Positions 1 through 11,976 of a DNA stretch of 64,000 nt are shown here, in pieces. The notes under the pieces were generated by a model that saw only the letters and a program-made list of their open reading frames with translations, did no database searches and had not been told where the DNA came from. This DNA is from Syngnathus acus (taxonomy: Eukaryota; Chordata; Actinopteri; Syngnathiformes; Syngnathidae): assembly GCF_901709675.1 (NCBI RefSeq), contig NC_051103.1, positions 8,291,501-8,355,500 on the forward strand. Reading direction: 5' to 3'. Both the position numbers and the translations under genes were made by a program. Positions within the stretch are counted from its first letter, which is position 1; each line of letters opens with the position of its first letter.

Positions 1-2266
1 ACAAATGCCTATGTAGCCAACATTTTGCTGAGGCTATGGTCTTCCTCCTGTGCAGAGAGACATAAAGATCAGTGGCCATAACGCACAGCCAAGCATACTG
101 GAGTATATGGCCACAATCAAGCTTTTATGTGGCCCTGGCACAATAAACGCTAGTGGGAACTGAAACCTCCATTCTGTGGACTGTGGCTCTTCACAAAGTA
201 AGCACACTCAACCAGAAAGTTAGATTTGTGTGAAATTACTTCAAGTCAACTGGAGGGAAAGATCCGAAATGAGTGACGCTCACAAATGGCCAAACATTTA
301 CTCTATTCACATCAAAAAAGGCATTCGTGAAAAATGTAGTCAGCCATTCATTTCTTGGATGATATTTACCTTTTTTTTTACTACCACAACCTGATCAATG
401 AAACACTCATAGAACTGCAACCGGTAAACCAAAATTCTAAAGTTATGTCTGCTTTTATTTATTTATTTATTGTAGTTTATATTAACACTTAGCTTTATTA
501 TTATTTTATTTGTTTTAATTTGAATCTTTTCTGTGTATTTATTTTTAAATACTATTTATTGAACATCTATGAGTAAACAAATAAGATGGTGGGTAATTGT
601 GTCTTGTGACTAAATGTGTGTGTGTGTGTGTGGGGGGGGGGCGTAGCCAAGGAAGTCTCATCAGTGGCCAGCATTACCCAGCAGCATGTCGAGATCTGAA
701 AATAAAAAGGCCCATTAGTTGAAGTGAAGGAGTTTCCAATTAAATTAGATGAAATCTATGAGATTACTGCTGGCGGGGAAGCTGTGATCCCAGCATTAAA
801 AGCTGACATCCTCTGAGCTCTGCTCTCATCATTACTATCAAAAAAAAAAGGAAAACAGTCTTCATGTGTTCCCTTACGCCATTGTCAAGCATCCACCCTT
901 AAGGAACTTCCACTGCTCTTTATCCTCCTAATCACTAATCGAAAAGTAGCGCCCCAGCTGTACTATAACAACCACTCCTCCCCCTTAAGCAAATGACTTT
1001 TCCCGTTCATTCCAAACCAGGAGGGATTTAGTGAATGACATGATTTTTTATTTATTTTTTCTCTATTGCAGCTTGTTACCTTTTATGTCTTGAAGCATTT
1101 TTTTTAAATCCACACAAGCTGGTTAGCATATTATTTTTAATTATTCCTGAATTATTTTTGTACGTTATTTATTATAAAAGAAATTATAATTAGGCCTTTT
1201 TTTTTTATTAACTCCTTTTGAATTTTCAACCTTCCCATAAGCAATCACTCATCTGCCAAGTAGTACTGATAAATTGACTGGAAAGAAAAAAAAAAAAAAA
1301 AGGTTATAATGGAATGGATGTAATCTGCACACTGGGGAGACTTCCCATACTTTCTTCATCTTAAATATTTGGAATTTGCTGACTATTAATTTATTTCAAT
1401 CCCCCCCTCAAATGCTCCCTTTTGCACTTAGGCAATACCTGGACTCAAATTTGGTCTCATCTTCCGCTATCTCTTCAGCTCCGTCTCAGTGTGTGATAGG
1501 ACACAGGAGGCTGATGTAATTTGATTGGAGGTATTAAAGTTGATTTGATTAAACATGGGTCAAATTACCGGATGGTTAATGGAATCAGGCCTAGTCACCT
1601 GCCGGGTGGCCCCTTGACGAGTCGCACACACAGACGCACGCACGCACGCACATAACCCAATCATGTTCCTTGAGCGGCCGCACAAGCTGGCAGTGGCTCA
1701 GATAAGGAAACACGGTGACATCACTCACTGGCTTCTACTCACTGATGTCTGACATCATTCAATACGGTCAGTTAGAATGATTGTTGGTTTCATTTTATTT
1801 CAAAGCCACGGCTCTAATCTTGTTATCGGTCCTCCCGCTATTCATTAGAGGCCATCGTGACCACCGCCGGTGTGGCGACGCCTTTAATATGTCTGTATTG
1901 CTTCAAGTATGTTATGCTAATGATGTGTTTTTGGGGGGAATTCATTACTATGTAATATTCTTATCTTTTGTCTTCTAGCAATTTCTAGGATTTGTATTAC
2001 TCATTTACATATTTGAATATTATCTTGATGCTTATGTTTCTTTTTTTTTTTTAGTCATATCTTTTCATCTTGTTTTTTTAATCTTTTGCCATTTGGTGCT
2101 TGTTAAGATGAAAGAGAAGAATATCAATGTGCTTTTCACAGCTGGAACACACAGAAACATACCGTATGTATTGGATAACACGTTTTGTTGCGTTAAGGCA
2201 TCCCACCAACCTTGGAAATGGTTTTCTGCAAAGCACTAATTCTCGATGTGTCTCTGAGCTCCCCTC
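1..2266. other. non-coding, AT-rich flank
   Basis: I see no supportable gene. The stretch is AT-rich with runs of T and A. It holds a TG run joined to a G run (615-641), an A16 run (1286-1301) and a short GCAC repeat (about 1633-1652). Open frames here are short and have no recognisable protein character. Confidence 0.6.
615..641. repeat. (TG)n-G10 microsatellite
   Basis: About eight TG units run directly into ten consecutive G residues. This is a compound simple repeat with no coding meaning. Confidence 0.9.
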
Positions 2267-2267
2267 G

Positions 2268-2293
2268 CTCCCTCCCTCCCTCCCTCCCTCCCT
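2268..2293. repeat. (CTCC)n microsatellite
   Basis: Perfect CTCC tetranucleotide repeat, about six units. It is one of several plus-strand pyrimidine tracts in the first 10 kb. Confidence 0.9.
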
Positions 2294-2440
2294 ATCGCGT
2301 ACAATAAGAGCAACGCATTAGATGAATGCCGGCCATTTAAGAAATGCTCACATTCCCACAATTGCCACCATCTTGCGCTTGCCATATACATTTTTAATCC
2401 GAATTGGCCTCGTCTTGCCATTACGCCAAACTAATTACTA

Positions 2441-2461
2441 CAGCAGCAGCAGCAGCAGCAA
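2441..2461. repeat. (CAG)n trinucleotide repeat
   Basis: About seven perfect CAG units. No splice-bounded reading frame surrounds them, so I treat this as a non-coding microsatellite rather than a glutamine or serine tract. Confidence 0.9.
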
Positions 2462-2711
2462 GAGGCAAGAAGTAGCCCATCCTGTTCTTGCTCTTTGTCT
2501 GAGCCAATGGAAGCAGCAAGTTTATGTCTTAAATTTCTCAAATGCTTCTCCCTCTTTCTTTTTGTGCTTGTCAACAGGGCCTTTCATTACGACCAGTCGG
2601 CTGTACATGGAGACCCCCGTTTGGGCAGGTTGGTGGTGTTTTTTTGCATACCATTTCCCAAATCTTAAAACACCTCCGGTACCCAGGTGATGCTTTTTGT
2701 GCTTGCCTGCC

Positions 2712-2749
2712 CGTGTGCGTGCGTGCGTGCGTGCGTGCGCGTGTGTGCA
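2712..2749. repeat. (GCGT)n microsatellite
   Basis: GCGT units grade into a GT run. This alternating purine-pyrimidine sequence is the type that can adopt Z-DNA. Confidence 0.85.
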
Positions 2750-2936
2750 GCCAGCTGTCTTTCCAAGTGCAAATGTGCTGACTGCAGCGCTTTGGTTCTG
2801 GGCATGCCCACTCTTAGTGGCTATAAATCCTGAGCGCAGTGCTCTGACTGTGTCAGCAGTCCACCCAATGAATGGATATTAAACGCCACCAAAAAAAAGG
2901 CTCTTTAATTCAGCTGCTGCCTGGGCCATGCTGTTG

Positions 2937-2941
<5 letters not shown>

Positions 2942-2987
<46 letters not shown>

Positions 2988-2988
2988 C
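2942..2988. repeat. (CT)n dinucleotide repeat
   Basis: About 20 uninterrupted CT units, with a slightly degenerate 3' end. Confidence 0.95.
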
Positions 2989-2989
2989 G

Positions 2990-4479
2990 TTATCCATCTA
3001 TCCGTTGGCTTTTCTTTCCTCTCGCTTTCCTACTGTGTAATGATGGAATGTCACTTTCATTCCAGCCTTTTTGGAGTGAAATGTGAAATGGCTCACCCGC
3101 AGCACACTTCTAGCATGCATACATCATGCAGTTTGATCATCACAGATTTATTATGATGATTTCAATTAGATATGTGGTTCAAGTGACTGCTGAGAAATTT
3201 TACATTTGGCCATCTGTTCTCTCGGCCCGTCGATACTAATCTAATAGAAGAGCTGCGGATCAATGACAACTAGCTTAGATGTGTGGCAATATACACAGTG
3301 CATGCATGCAATTACTCTGCGGCACACCACCATTTTTTTATTATATATATATATGTATATATTTTAATATATATGATATATTTTATGAGAGATATATTTT
3401 TAAATATACGTATATTTCAATATTTATCATCTATTTATTTATTATTCTATATCATTATGATATGTTTTATTTATTCCATGATTTCTAGCATTACTGTACA
3501 TATTTTCAGTCATTTTCCAGTGCCTTGAATATTTTACCGGAAAACTCTGATAACATGAAAAGTGACGGGAATTCATAAAAGGACTTTGAGTAATCCCACA
3601 TGCACATACACACAGCATTGTTCCCTATCCATCGTAGCAATTACAGCTCAGCCTTCTTTAGCCTCTATCGGTGTTCATCAACAGGCCTCCAGGCCCATCA
3701 AAAGCTCTGACGCCCAATCACGCTGACATGGAACTAATTGAAAAGTAGCGCACTCCTCAAAGTCAAGATCTTCGTTAGAGAATTGCGGCTTCCTTTGAAG
3801 AGGAGATGTGTTTTGCTGATATGGTGCAAGAGCTGTTTAGTGTCACAATGTGTCTGATGTGCATCATTGAATGGAAGCTATTTCTTTTTTTCCCCTCTAT
3901 TGTTCTCATCAATTCATTTTGCGTGCGATTATATACCCGTGCAGTAAATTTGCTCTGAATGTGTTCCCACAAAACAGTGGTGCAGATTTTGGATTTTCTT
4001 TTCCTAGGCATTCAATTTGAGATGCAGTTTTCTCCGTCGGAGGGGTCACTCTATGGCTCCAAATCAGGCCATGTGGCTATTTGTATACATTTCCATTCCA
4101 TCCACCTACATTTTGCGCCACTAAACTGGAAAGTTTGCATGAGCCATAATGTCGTTTTTGACAGACTATCGCGCTGATGCATGTCCTTGGTACGATACGA
4201 GTACAATGTCTAATGGTATTTTGCCGTGGTAGAAATTTCAAAATGGTTGTTGTGTGAATGGTGGCATATATCCCCACTTAGTCATTTACAGTAATGCTTG
4301 TCGACAAGCCTCTATCCCAGAGGATCTTCCCCCTACAGCAAAACTCCCCCAATTATGTTTTCAGTGAAAATTAATTTTCTGCACATTAGGTTCATTAAAA
4401 CATTTTGGGCGGAACGGTAAGCTAAAATAATTGCCTTTGAGGAACAACACAGTTGTAAGATGTTGTTAATGTGCCTTTC
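2990..4479. other. non-coding, AT-rich patch
   Basis: No gene seen. Positions about 3333-3480 are a very AT-rich patch of mixed TATA and TTTA runs. The rest is unique-looking sequence without splice-bounded open frames. Confidence 0.55.
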
Positions 4480-4615
4480 ATCCATCCATCCATCCATCCA
4501 TCCATCCATCCATCCATCCATCCATCCATCCAACCATCCATCCATCCATCCATCCATCCATCCATCCATCCATCCATCCATCCATCCATCCATCCATCCA
4601 TCCATCCATCCATCC
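4480..4615. repeat. (ATCC)n tetranucleotide array
   Basis: About 136 bp of ATCC repeat, broken by one variant unit near 4531. Its complement (GGAT) forms the array at 24132-24218, so the two arrays are inverted relative to each other. Open frames here encode only repeated DGWM or HPSI units and are artefacts. Confidence 0.97.
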
Positions 4616-6269
4616 TTTACAAAGTCACCTTACAAAAGTACTGCAATATTCCAGTGATGTTGTTGTTGTAGTTTCTGAAGATGTGTATTCAGATACAGGG
4701 ATAAACAGTCAGTCTTGCTGCTCAACGTAAAACCCACTGCGTATCTTAAGAAATATGTTCTCCTCCAAATCTGCCAAAATGAAATGTACCTTTCTAAATT
4801 GCATTGTATTTTATCAGAGGCAAACATATAAGCGCACTTAAGCTGCCAGCCATTGCTTAAAGCAAGCTGCAAAGCTTGTCCAGTCTCCAAACGTTTCACA
4901 ATGAAATGGTTCACAACATTTCACAATTGTTCTATATTTTCTCAATCCGAGAAGGATGCTAAGAATATACGTTAACGAGAAGGGAGCCATTTTGCGACAT
5001 ATACAAACTTATCTCAAGTCTACTTGTGACGCTGATCCCTGTCGATCGCTTGGTTGTAATTGTCGAAATTTGACCTCAGTCATTTGTTGGCGTTAGTGTA
5101 AAGCTGTGTTTGTTTCCTCCTCCTCCTCATTAAAAATGCAAGCTTGGCCTTAATGATGATGATAGCACAAAGGAGCGGAGAGCCACTTTTCCATTATTAA
5201 CACAAATCAACACCATTTGGGGCTGTAGTATCAGCGTGAATATGATTTACTAGGTGACACGTGCACATCTCAGATACCAAAGTGTTATGGGGATGTAATG
5301 GCAAAGGAAGGAAAAGTTCAACAGACACTGGCTGTGCTGTGCTGAATGTGGATTTGATTGCCTTTTACTGTGAACGCACAGCAAGCCAGACGACTGACTC
5401 TGCAGTGTAAATGCCTTCCACTCGTCTTTATATTTGTTAAAGTGATGCGCGGTGCCTCGGTGCTGCTTTTAACACTTCCAAAAAGGCCATTACAATTAAA
5501 GGCGCGCTGGCCAGAGCAAAGGGAAATGGAGACGGGTGCGATGAGAGTAAAAGAGGGATGTCAGCACAACGAGTGGCAGAGATGCTTTTAGCCCCTTTCT
5601 CCAGGAGTAATGTCCAATTACTGCTGTGTTTGTGCCCGGCCCGCTGCCTCGCACTGTCATCAGCGCGCAAACATTAGGTTATGGCCCCCTTGCAATGGAG
5701 CCAGCTGATTGTCAGCTGCCATGGATCACAATCAGCAAGCAGGTCCGCTGGGCATTTCTCGATGAATATTCATTTTCATTTGCCGCCCGTAGACGACAAT
5801 GCGTTTGAAGCATGAGACTGAATGCAGCCCAAACACTTACTCCAAGTGCTTGTTGACGTTTTATTCTCTTCACTCCTATAAGCTGATTCTGGCCAGCAGG
5901 CGGTACCAGATAGTATGGCACTCTTGCCCTCTCATCCGACTAAAGCGACAATTAGGGCTAACTTTTGGATGAAACCCCCAAATGTAAATTTGTGCACCCA
6001 AATATTGCTTTGAAAAGTCAATCCACCCTGTCAAAAAAATCCCAAACTCATGAAAGGACTCAAGTTTACGTGCTCGTGTAGACTTCTGAGCTCAAATCCT
6101 TTCAGATGTACATGAATGAAGGCTGTGTCTTACTGAGGCTCCTTGGCAGTCTGTTTAATGGGGGCTCATGAAGATGATGGTGTCAAAACATCTGTACAAG
6201 TGCTGACTGCCTAATCATTAACGGTGTGAAAGGCCATGTTTGCAACCAATGCTCCTATAAAGCGATGAC
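4616..6269. other. non-coding unique sequence
   Basis: No gene or recognisable transposon. The longest open frames are under 95 codons, lack splice-site support and have no familiar protein motif. Confidence 0.5.
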
Positions 6270-6289
6270 GCACGCACACACACACACAT
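6270..6289. repeat. (CA)n repeat
   Basis: Short CA repeat preceded by a few GCAC units. Confidence 0.85.
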
Positions 6290-6352
6290 GGTGTACATTG
6301 TTGGAAATGTTCAACAGCTGCTGTCACATCCTCAGGTCAGAGAACTCTACCT

Positions 6353-6377
6353 CCCGCCCCGCCCCGCCCCGCCCCCG
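6353..6377. repeat. (CCCCG)n pentanucleotide repeat
   Basis: About five units of CCCCG. The minus strand therefore carries four or more runs of four G residues, a G-quadruplex-capable pattern. Confidence 0.85.
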
Positions 6378-6570
6378 TCCCTAAACCACGTATTCTTCCC
6401 TGCGTTCTTCCCCGTCTGCCTCTCCTTGTGCTCTCTCACTCTCTCTGCTTTCTTTTTTTATGTCTCTCTCTCACTTTTTATACTCTCATTCATCATGTTG
6501 ACAGCAGCACAGCTACTTTTGTGAAATGGAGAAAAATGTTTAAGTCAGCTTTTCTCTGTCTCTTCCTCCG

Positions 6571-6597
6571 CTCCCTCCCTCCCTCCCTCCCTCCCCC
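6571..6597. repeat. (CTCC)n microsatellite
   Basis: About six CTCC units in the same orientation as the tracts at 2268 and 7835. Confidence 0.9.
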
Positions 6598-8509
6598 TTG
6601 GCCATCTACTCGAGATGTATACTTGTGTGTTTGTGTGTGTATAGCCAACAGACAGGAGTAATTCTCGTTGGATGGGAAGCACTTTACATACGACACCGCT
6701 ATGGAATTTTGCTGCAGATGCAGAGTTGCCAATTGCTCGTGAAATGACCCAACATTTGGTGCCATCAACTTTGGAATTTACACTCGCTTGCTTAACTTTC
6801 TTATCACGCAAACCTGAGGAAGGCACAATATTAAGAAAATAGACGAGGAAAGGCATCTGTCCAGGCTGAAAATTGGGGAAGGATCATCATCATCGCTGTC
6901 ATCTGATATTTATTTGACGATTTATCTCAAGAATACGGCCGCTTTTTTGTCGTGCAGTTGATCAAGCTTTTGTTTTTATGTTCATTAAAAATTGAGAGGG
7001 GGAAATATTCGTGGAAGGAAAACTTTGCAAAGTGCAAGATAAGGCCGATAGAGGAAGTTCACCTTGCCGCCTGTGCTACCAAAATGTTTACATCTTAGCC
7101 CAGACAAATTTCACATGGCTCAGAAATGAAGATTTGAATTGTTGTATCGCTCCAATTTGAATTGAAATGTTACACGTGGTGAATGTGGACTCTCCACTAT
7201 CTGCCACTTCTCAATCGTGCATGTGTCAGCGGGTGGTTTCAACACAATTAAGGAACTGCTTAATCAATAATACCCCCCCCCCGGTCCTCCCCGCAACCAT
7301 AATAAATCCATTACAATGGCAGCCCATAGACTTTCTCCTGTTTTCACTCAATAATTGATGAAGACACATTCCTTGAGGCACGAATTAGATCAACAGGAAA
7401 TGAGTATTTATTGGAATACAGGCTTTTCCAAAAGGTCATGTTGAATATTAGCTCAACGCCTAGTGGTCCACGCGACACTCTTTTGCGGTTCTGCAAAAGG
7501 CCTTCTCATCGGAAGTCTATTGAGCAATACAATCGAGGGACCGTGAATGGACGAGGGCCGATTGGGACGTATTGTTATTCTCAATGGACGTATTCGAGCT
7601 GTGGAATTCCCAAGTGAATTCAAATGGGCTAACCTGCTTCTCAATGTGATATAGTGAACATAAAACATGATGAAGCTGTGTGATAGGACAGGAAAGGCCA
7701 ATGAGTGAACAAGCCTTTGATGGGCTTTATTATTCTAACTTTGATTTATGATAATTGACCTCAAAGTGGAGACGGTCATAATTAATGCTGAGGAGGGAGG
7801 AAAAAAAGATAGCGCTCTCTGGCTCTCACTCCAGCCCTCCCTCCCTCCCTCCCTACCCTCCCGCCCCCCCTCAAATTTGATAAATCCCGAGAATCAAATT
7901 CTAGTCCAGCCAAACCAAATTTGGAACACAACCCATATTGATTATATAACAAGTTAATGTGAATCTTTTCACCCAATGAATCAGTATAGCACTTCACCCT
8001 CCGTTCATTCCCAAAAGCGGGCTTGGGGAGAATATCAAATTCCAAGCCTCAGGTGGGCAGCGTGGATGGCAGCGTGACAAAGAGCGGTACCGGGGAAGTG
8101 ACTGATGAGTTGCAGAAGGCCCATCCGCTTTTGTTCACCTCGGCGCCCTGGATGGGGTGATTAGCACTTGGGAATCTAGAGAGACAATGAGCGAGTAGAA
8201 CGATTGGGATGTTCATGATAGATGTGCTCCACATGTGTGTTTCTCCTCCTGGATTTGAAAGGGCTGTTTGGACCTCCGTTTGCTTTTTTAATCACCTCCA
8301 TACATAACAATCAGTGTCTTCCACACAAGAAAATTCCCAGCTTCACCTTGATTTCCCCAATCCCTATTTGGGTGGTGGTATTTGACACTCCTTGCTTCCG
8401 CCCGCCCCTCAGCGACTTCTTATCTTTGCATATCTTTTGTGCCCAGCCATTCCTCCATGGTCTTATTGCCTTCCCTCTCTCCCCGTTTTATTTGGCAACT
8501 CGAGACCAC
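6598..8509. other. non-coding with one CTCC tract
   Basis: No gene seen. The stretch holds another CTCC tract at about 7835-7859 and a C run near 7266-7282. The remainder is unique-looking and moderately AT-rich. Confidence 0.5.
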
Positions 8510-8538
8510 GGCCCGGCCCGGCCCGGCCCGGCCCGGCC
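8510..8538. repeat. (GGCCC)n pentanucleotide repeat
   Basis: Nearly six units of GGCCC. It begins a locally CpG-rich segment that runs to about 8620. Confidence 0.9.
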
Positions 8539-8619
8539 GTCACGTTGGTCTCTCTCGCTCTGCCTGTGTCCTCTCGGAGCGGTGCGACAGTGTGACAGCC
8601 GTGCGGCGCTCTGTCTGTC

Positions 8620-9105
8620 CACAGCCGGCCTTTGATCACTCTCCCAGTGCTCCATTGTGGCTAATGAGGAGAGCAGGAGGGCTCTAGGGTTTGCATATAC
8701 TGGCGCTCCCACACTGCCCTGTGTATCTCCAGCGCTCCACCATCCCTATTCTCTCCCTCTGTGTCTTCCTTTCATCCCTGCCTGTGCTCGTCCCCCCCCG
8801 CCCACCCCAACTCTTCTCAGCTGCTTGTTACTACTCGTACTTTTTGCCTCGTTTCACTTTCAACCTTTCTAATTAAGTGTGTTAAGTATGAATAAGGAAT
8901 TACATTATTATATCATATCATATCTTTTCATATCATCTCTGACTCATCCTCTCATCTCTCATATCATATATGATACATCATATCATATATTATCCTAAAT
9001 CACAAAGTGTGATTCTTGTATTCAGACTTGTGACTCTTCCACAAAGCAGCTTTTAAATTGTGTAAGATGCGGCGGCGCAATGGAGCTTATGCACAAGACT
9101 CAGCC
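8620..9105. other. non-coding with degenerate ATATC repeat
   Basis: No gene seen. Positions about 8908-8993 are a degenerate repeat of ATATC/ATCAT units alternating with TCTC-rich units. Confidence 0.5.
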
Positions 9106-9206
9106 CTTCCTTCCTTCCTTCCTTCCTTCCTTCCTTCCTTCCTTCCTTCCTTCCTTCCTTCCTTCCTTCCTTCCTTCCTTCCTTCCTTCCTTCCCTCCCT
9201 CCCTTT
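9106..9206. repeat. (TTCC)n tetranucleotide array
   Basis: About 22 TTCC units ending in a few CTCC units. Open frames across it read only LPSF repeats and are not genes. Confidence 0.95.
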
Positions 9207-10647
9207 CTCCCAGCTTATGTCTGTCTTTTCCAAGTGCCATGTTTACCCTTAAACACCATCAATCTGTTGATTCGGTTAGCGGCATTTGCCTTTGTATATT
9301 GAAAGCATCTGCATACACGGAAATAATACAAAGCGACATTTACAGGCTGGGCCCTTAACGCTTTTCAAATCTTATCATTGTCTCTGTCTGCAGCGCTCCT
9401 CTCCTCTGGCTCGTCGGATGATTTTGGGTCATTTTTCTTTGTTTTCCTTCCCACCGCCCGTCATCAAACTCACTGCTCGTCTTACTGTTTTTTTTATTTT
9501 TTTTTTTATGCCATCATCACTAGACTGGAGAAATGATTTCCTACAGCTGTTCCAGCGAAGGTATGGAAAATGGAGGGAATAGCAACAAAGAGCGAGCAAG
9601 AAAGAGAGAGAGAACGAGAGTTAGAGATGGTGCTAATATTGATCTTGGTTAATTAGATTCCCACTCAAGTCCCACGGGGGATCGGGGCATCGCAGCTCTG
9701 TGTTTGAGTCCGGGGCGAAGAAAAAACAAGGCCGAATTAGAAGGAGCAGCAAAGAAATCCAAGCTTCTCATATTTGATATATTCCACTCCGATCCTTCCT
9801 CTTTGTTTAATTAGCCTTCCTTTTGTCTTTGATGCTGTTCTTGACAGCGTTTAGGTTTTGACTTCATCTGCATGTTCCACTGTGCGTGCGTGCGTGCCTG
9901 CTTTGGGAGCTCGCTCGCTCCCTCCCTCCCTCAATCGAATCATTGCCAGCACGAGCAGTCGTGCTTCAGTGCCCCCATGAACATGTATGATTATGCAGAA
10001 ACATGTGTAACCCACGGGATGTGGATTGGAGCCGACACGCCGTTTGTGCTCCACATGGCAGATCTGCCCTTCTATTTTGCGTCAAATATTTCTCAATTTC
10101 TTTTCTCAATGTGCCCACCGACATAACTGCCAGGCATTGAACACGCAGGCTTGATTTACAGCCATTGGCAGGATCGCATCACTCCAATAGAATTAACTGA
10201 GCTTCCTACTTAAAAATATGTCTGCTGCGCTACCTTTATAACCGGAAACTTCCCCTGGTGTGTCATTGTTATTTATTTATTTTTTTTGCTTGTGTCACGG
10301 TCCCAACTTCAATGCATGTGCGTCTGTGTGTGTGTGTGCAGCAGACATTAAATCATAACACAACAAACCTACACTAGATCCACCCTCATTTTAGGTTGAA
10401 TTATGGGATATCACCGAGAATCACGTCAAGCCTCGTTTTGATTTATGAGGCAAAGTTTGGCGTTTATTAGTTTACGTCTTCACAGCCAAAAGTTCAAAGT
10501 CAATGTGTTTTCCCTTCAAGCTTTATTATGCAATGCAAATAAGTACATCTCACGCTTCTGCTGCTTTTTGTTACTTGAAAAGACATTGTCTGCAAAGCGT
10601 GTGTAACCGGCAACAAACATTCACCGTGCACTGCTTAACCTACAACC

Positions 10648-10650
<3 letters not shown>
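9207..10650. other. non-coding sequence
   Basis: No gene seen. It holds short AG-, GCGT- and CTCC-rich tracts (near 9597-9615, 9883-9897 and 9914-9932). Otherwise it is unique-looking. Confidence 0.5.

Positions 10651-10688
<38 letters not shown>
10651..10688. repeat. (CA)n dinucleotide repeat
   Basis: About 19 CA units. Confidence 0.95.
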
Positions 10689-10689
<1 letters not shown>

Positions 10690-11926
10690 CTATATTTACT
10701 CACCCTGTAAACATGGGGACCCGAGGGGACACCAGAGGAAAGGTGCTGAATTGGCTTTTTTTTTTCCTTTTATGCTCCCAGGAGAAAAAGCCATTTTAGA
10801 TGCTAAATAAACGGAGCCTGTTAATGGCCTCTATTGCCTTACCATGTTTTTCTAGTCAATGGCCTTGAATGTATTGAAGGGGAAAGGTCACGAGCAGCCT
10901 CGAGTACGCCAAAGCATTGTTGCTACTTCCAATACGTTGCTTTGGTTGACCCTCCAAACTGGTCAATGTGATTTTCGGTGAATAGGAAAATCCCCACATG
11001 TATTACATAGGGGGAAAATGTTGTAAACAAGTCAACTCCATTTTGAGCATATAAAAATGGGCTTTTCTGATGAATCTAGTGATGCATTTAAAGGGCGGAT
11101 GGGTATAGATCGCGTCACTTGTAAACCATATTTTTATTCCGTTTGCTCGTTGGGTTTCCTTCTAAGCGAACCGCAAATTACAGTCATGGAGGTTACGTGA
11201 AAATTATTTATTGTGTTTGTGGATGTGATGCTAACTCAACTAAGACAAGTTTCATTTGTGTTTGTTTACCTTTTTTTTTTTTTGTCGAATCATGACGCCG
11301 CTTTCAAAACGTTTGTAAAAAAAACAACAACATTACATGCTGAAGAGTTTATCTCGACTAAAACGATGATTAAAGGGTCTTGCCCTTTAAATAGACAGTC
11401 CCGTTGACCTAATTTAGAGTCCCGATCAATTCCGAGCCGGCCATATTCATTGAGACACCAACCATTGATTTTTCTCTCTTGTGCTTACTCTGCCTGCACA
11501 CAGGATGAGGGAGGGAGGGAGGGAAGCAAGGCCAGAGAAGCCATCCAATCGAGTCATACATCAGCATCATAAAATTAAGCATCATTTTGGGGGTTTTGAA
11601 TTGCAATAAATAGGATATAGTATATATCAGTTCTATCGAGGGACCCCGAGACCTTTATACTTTGCACGGTCTCCCCGTCTCACTTTCTGGCAATTGTCAC
11701 AATAAATGGAATGAGTCCAAATAATCATCATCATTTTGGTGGATTTTGAGAAATGGCATGAAGTTAGCATTCGATATTTTGTTGACCGTACTGCACATAA
11801 ATAATGCACGCTTTGCTAAGACCAAACATGGATCTCAGAGCACAAAGTCAGGTGTACGTCTTTAATAGTAAATTATGGAGGATTTAAAAAAACAAAACAC
11901 AACAACATATATTCGGTCAAGTCGAA
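10689..11926. other. non-coding sequence
   Basis: No gene or recognisable element. There are poly-T (about 11271-11283) and GAGG (about 11508-11524) tracts. Open frames are at most about 65 codons without splice support. Confidence 0.5.
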
Positions 11927-11976
11927 GTGTGTGTGTGTGTGTGTGTGCGTGTGTGTGTGCGTGCGTGCGCGCGTGT
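11927..11976. repeat. (GT)n repeat with GC-rich end
   Basis: GT repeat interrupted by GCGT units. Alternating purine-pyrimidine throughout. Confidence 0.93.

Noticed and set aside
2441-2461. CAG repeat as a coding polyglutamine tract
   Set aside because: No exon boundaries surround it, and the surrounding frame is full of low-information sequence.
4333-4671. Several open frames of repeated DGWM or HPSI residues
   Set aside because: They are translations of the ATCC/GGAT microsatellite in all frames. The repeat length is not a multiple of protein logic and no splice signals bound them.
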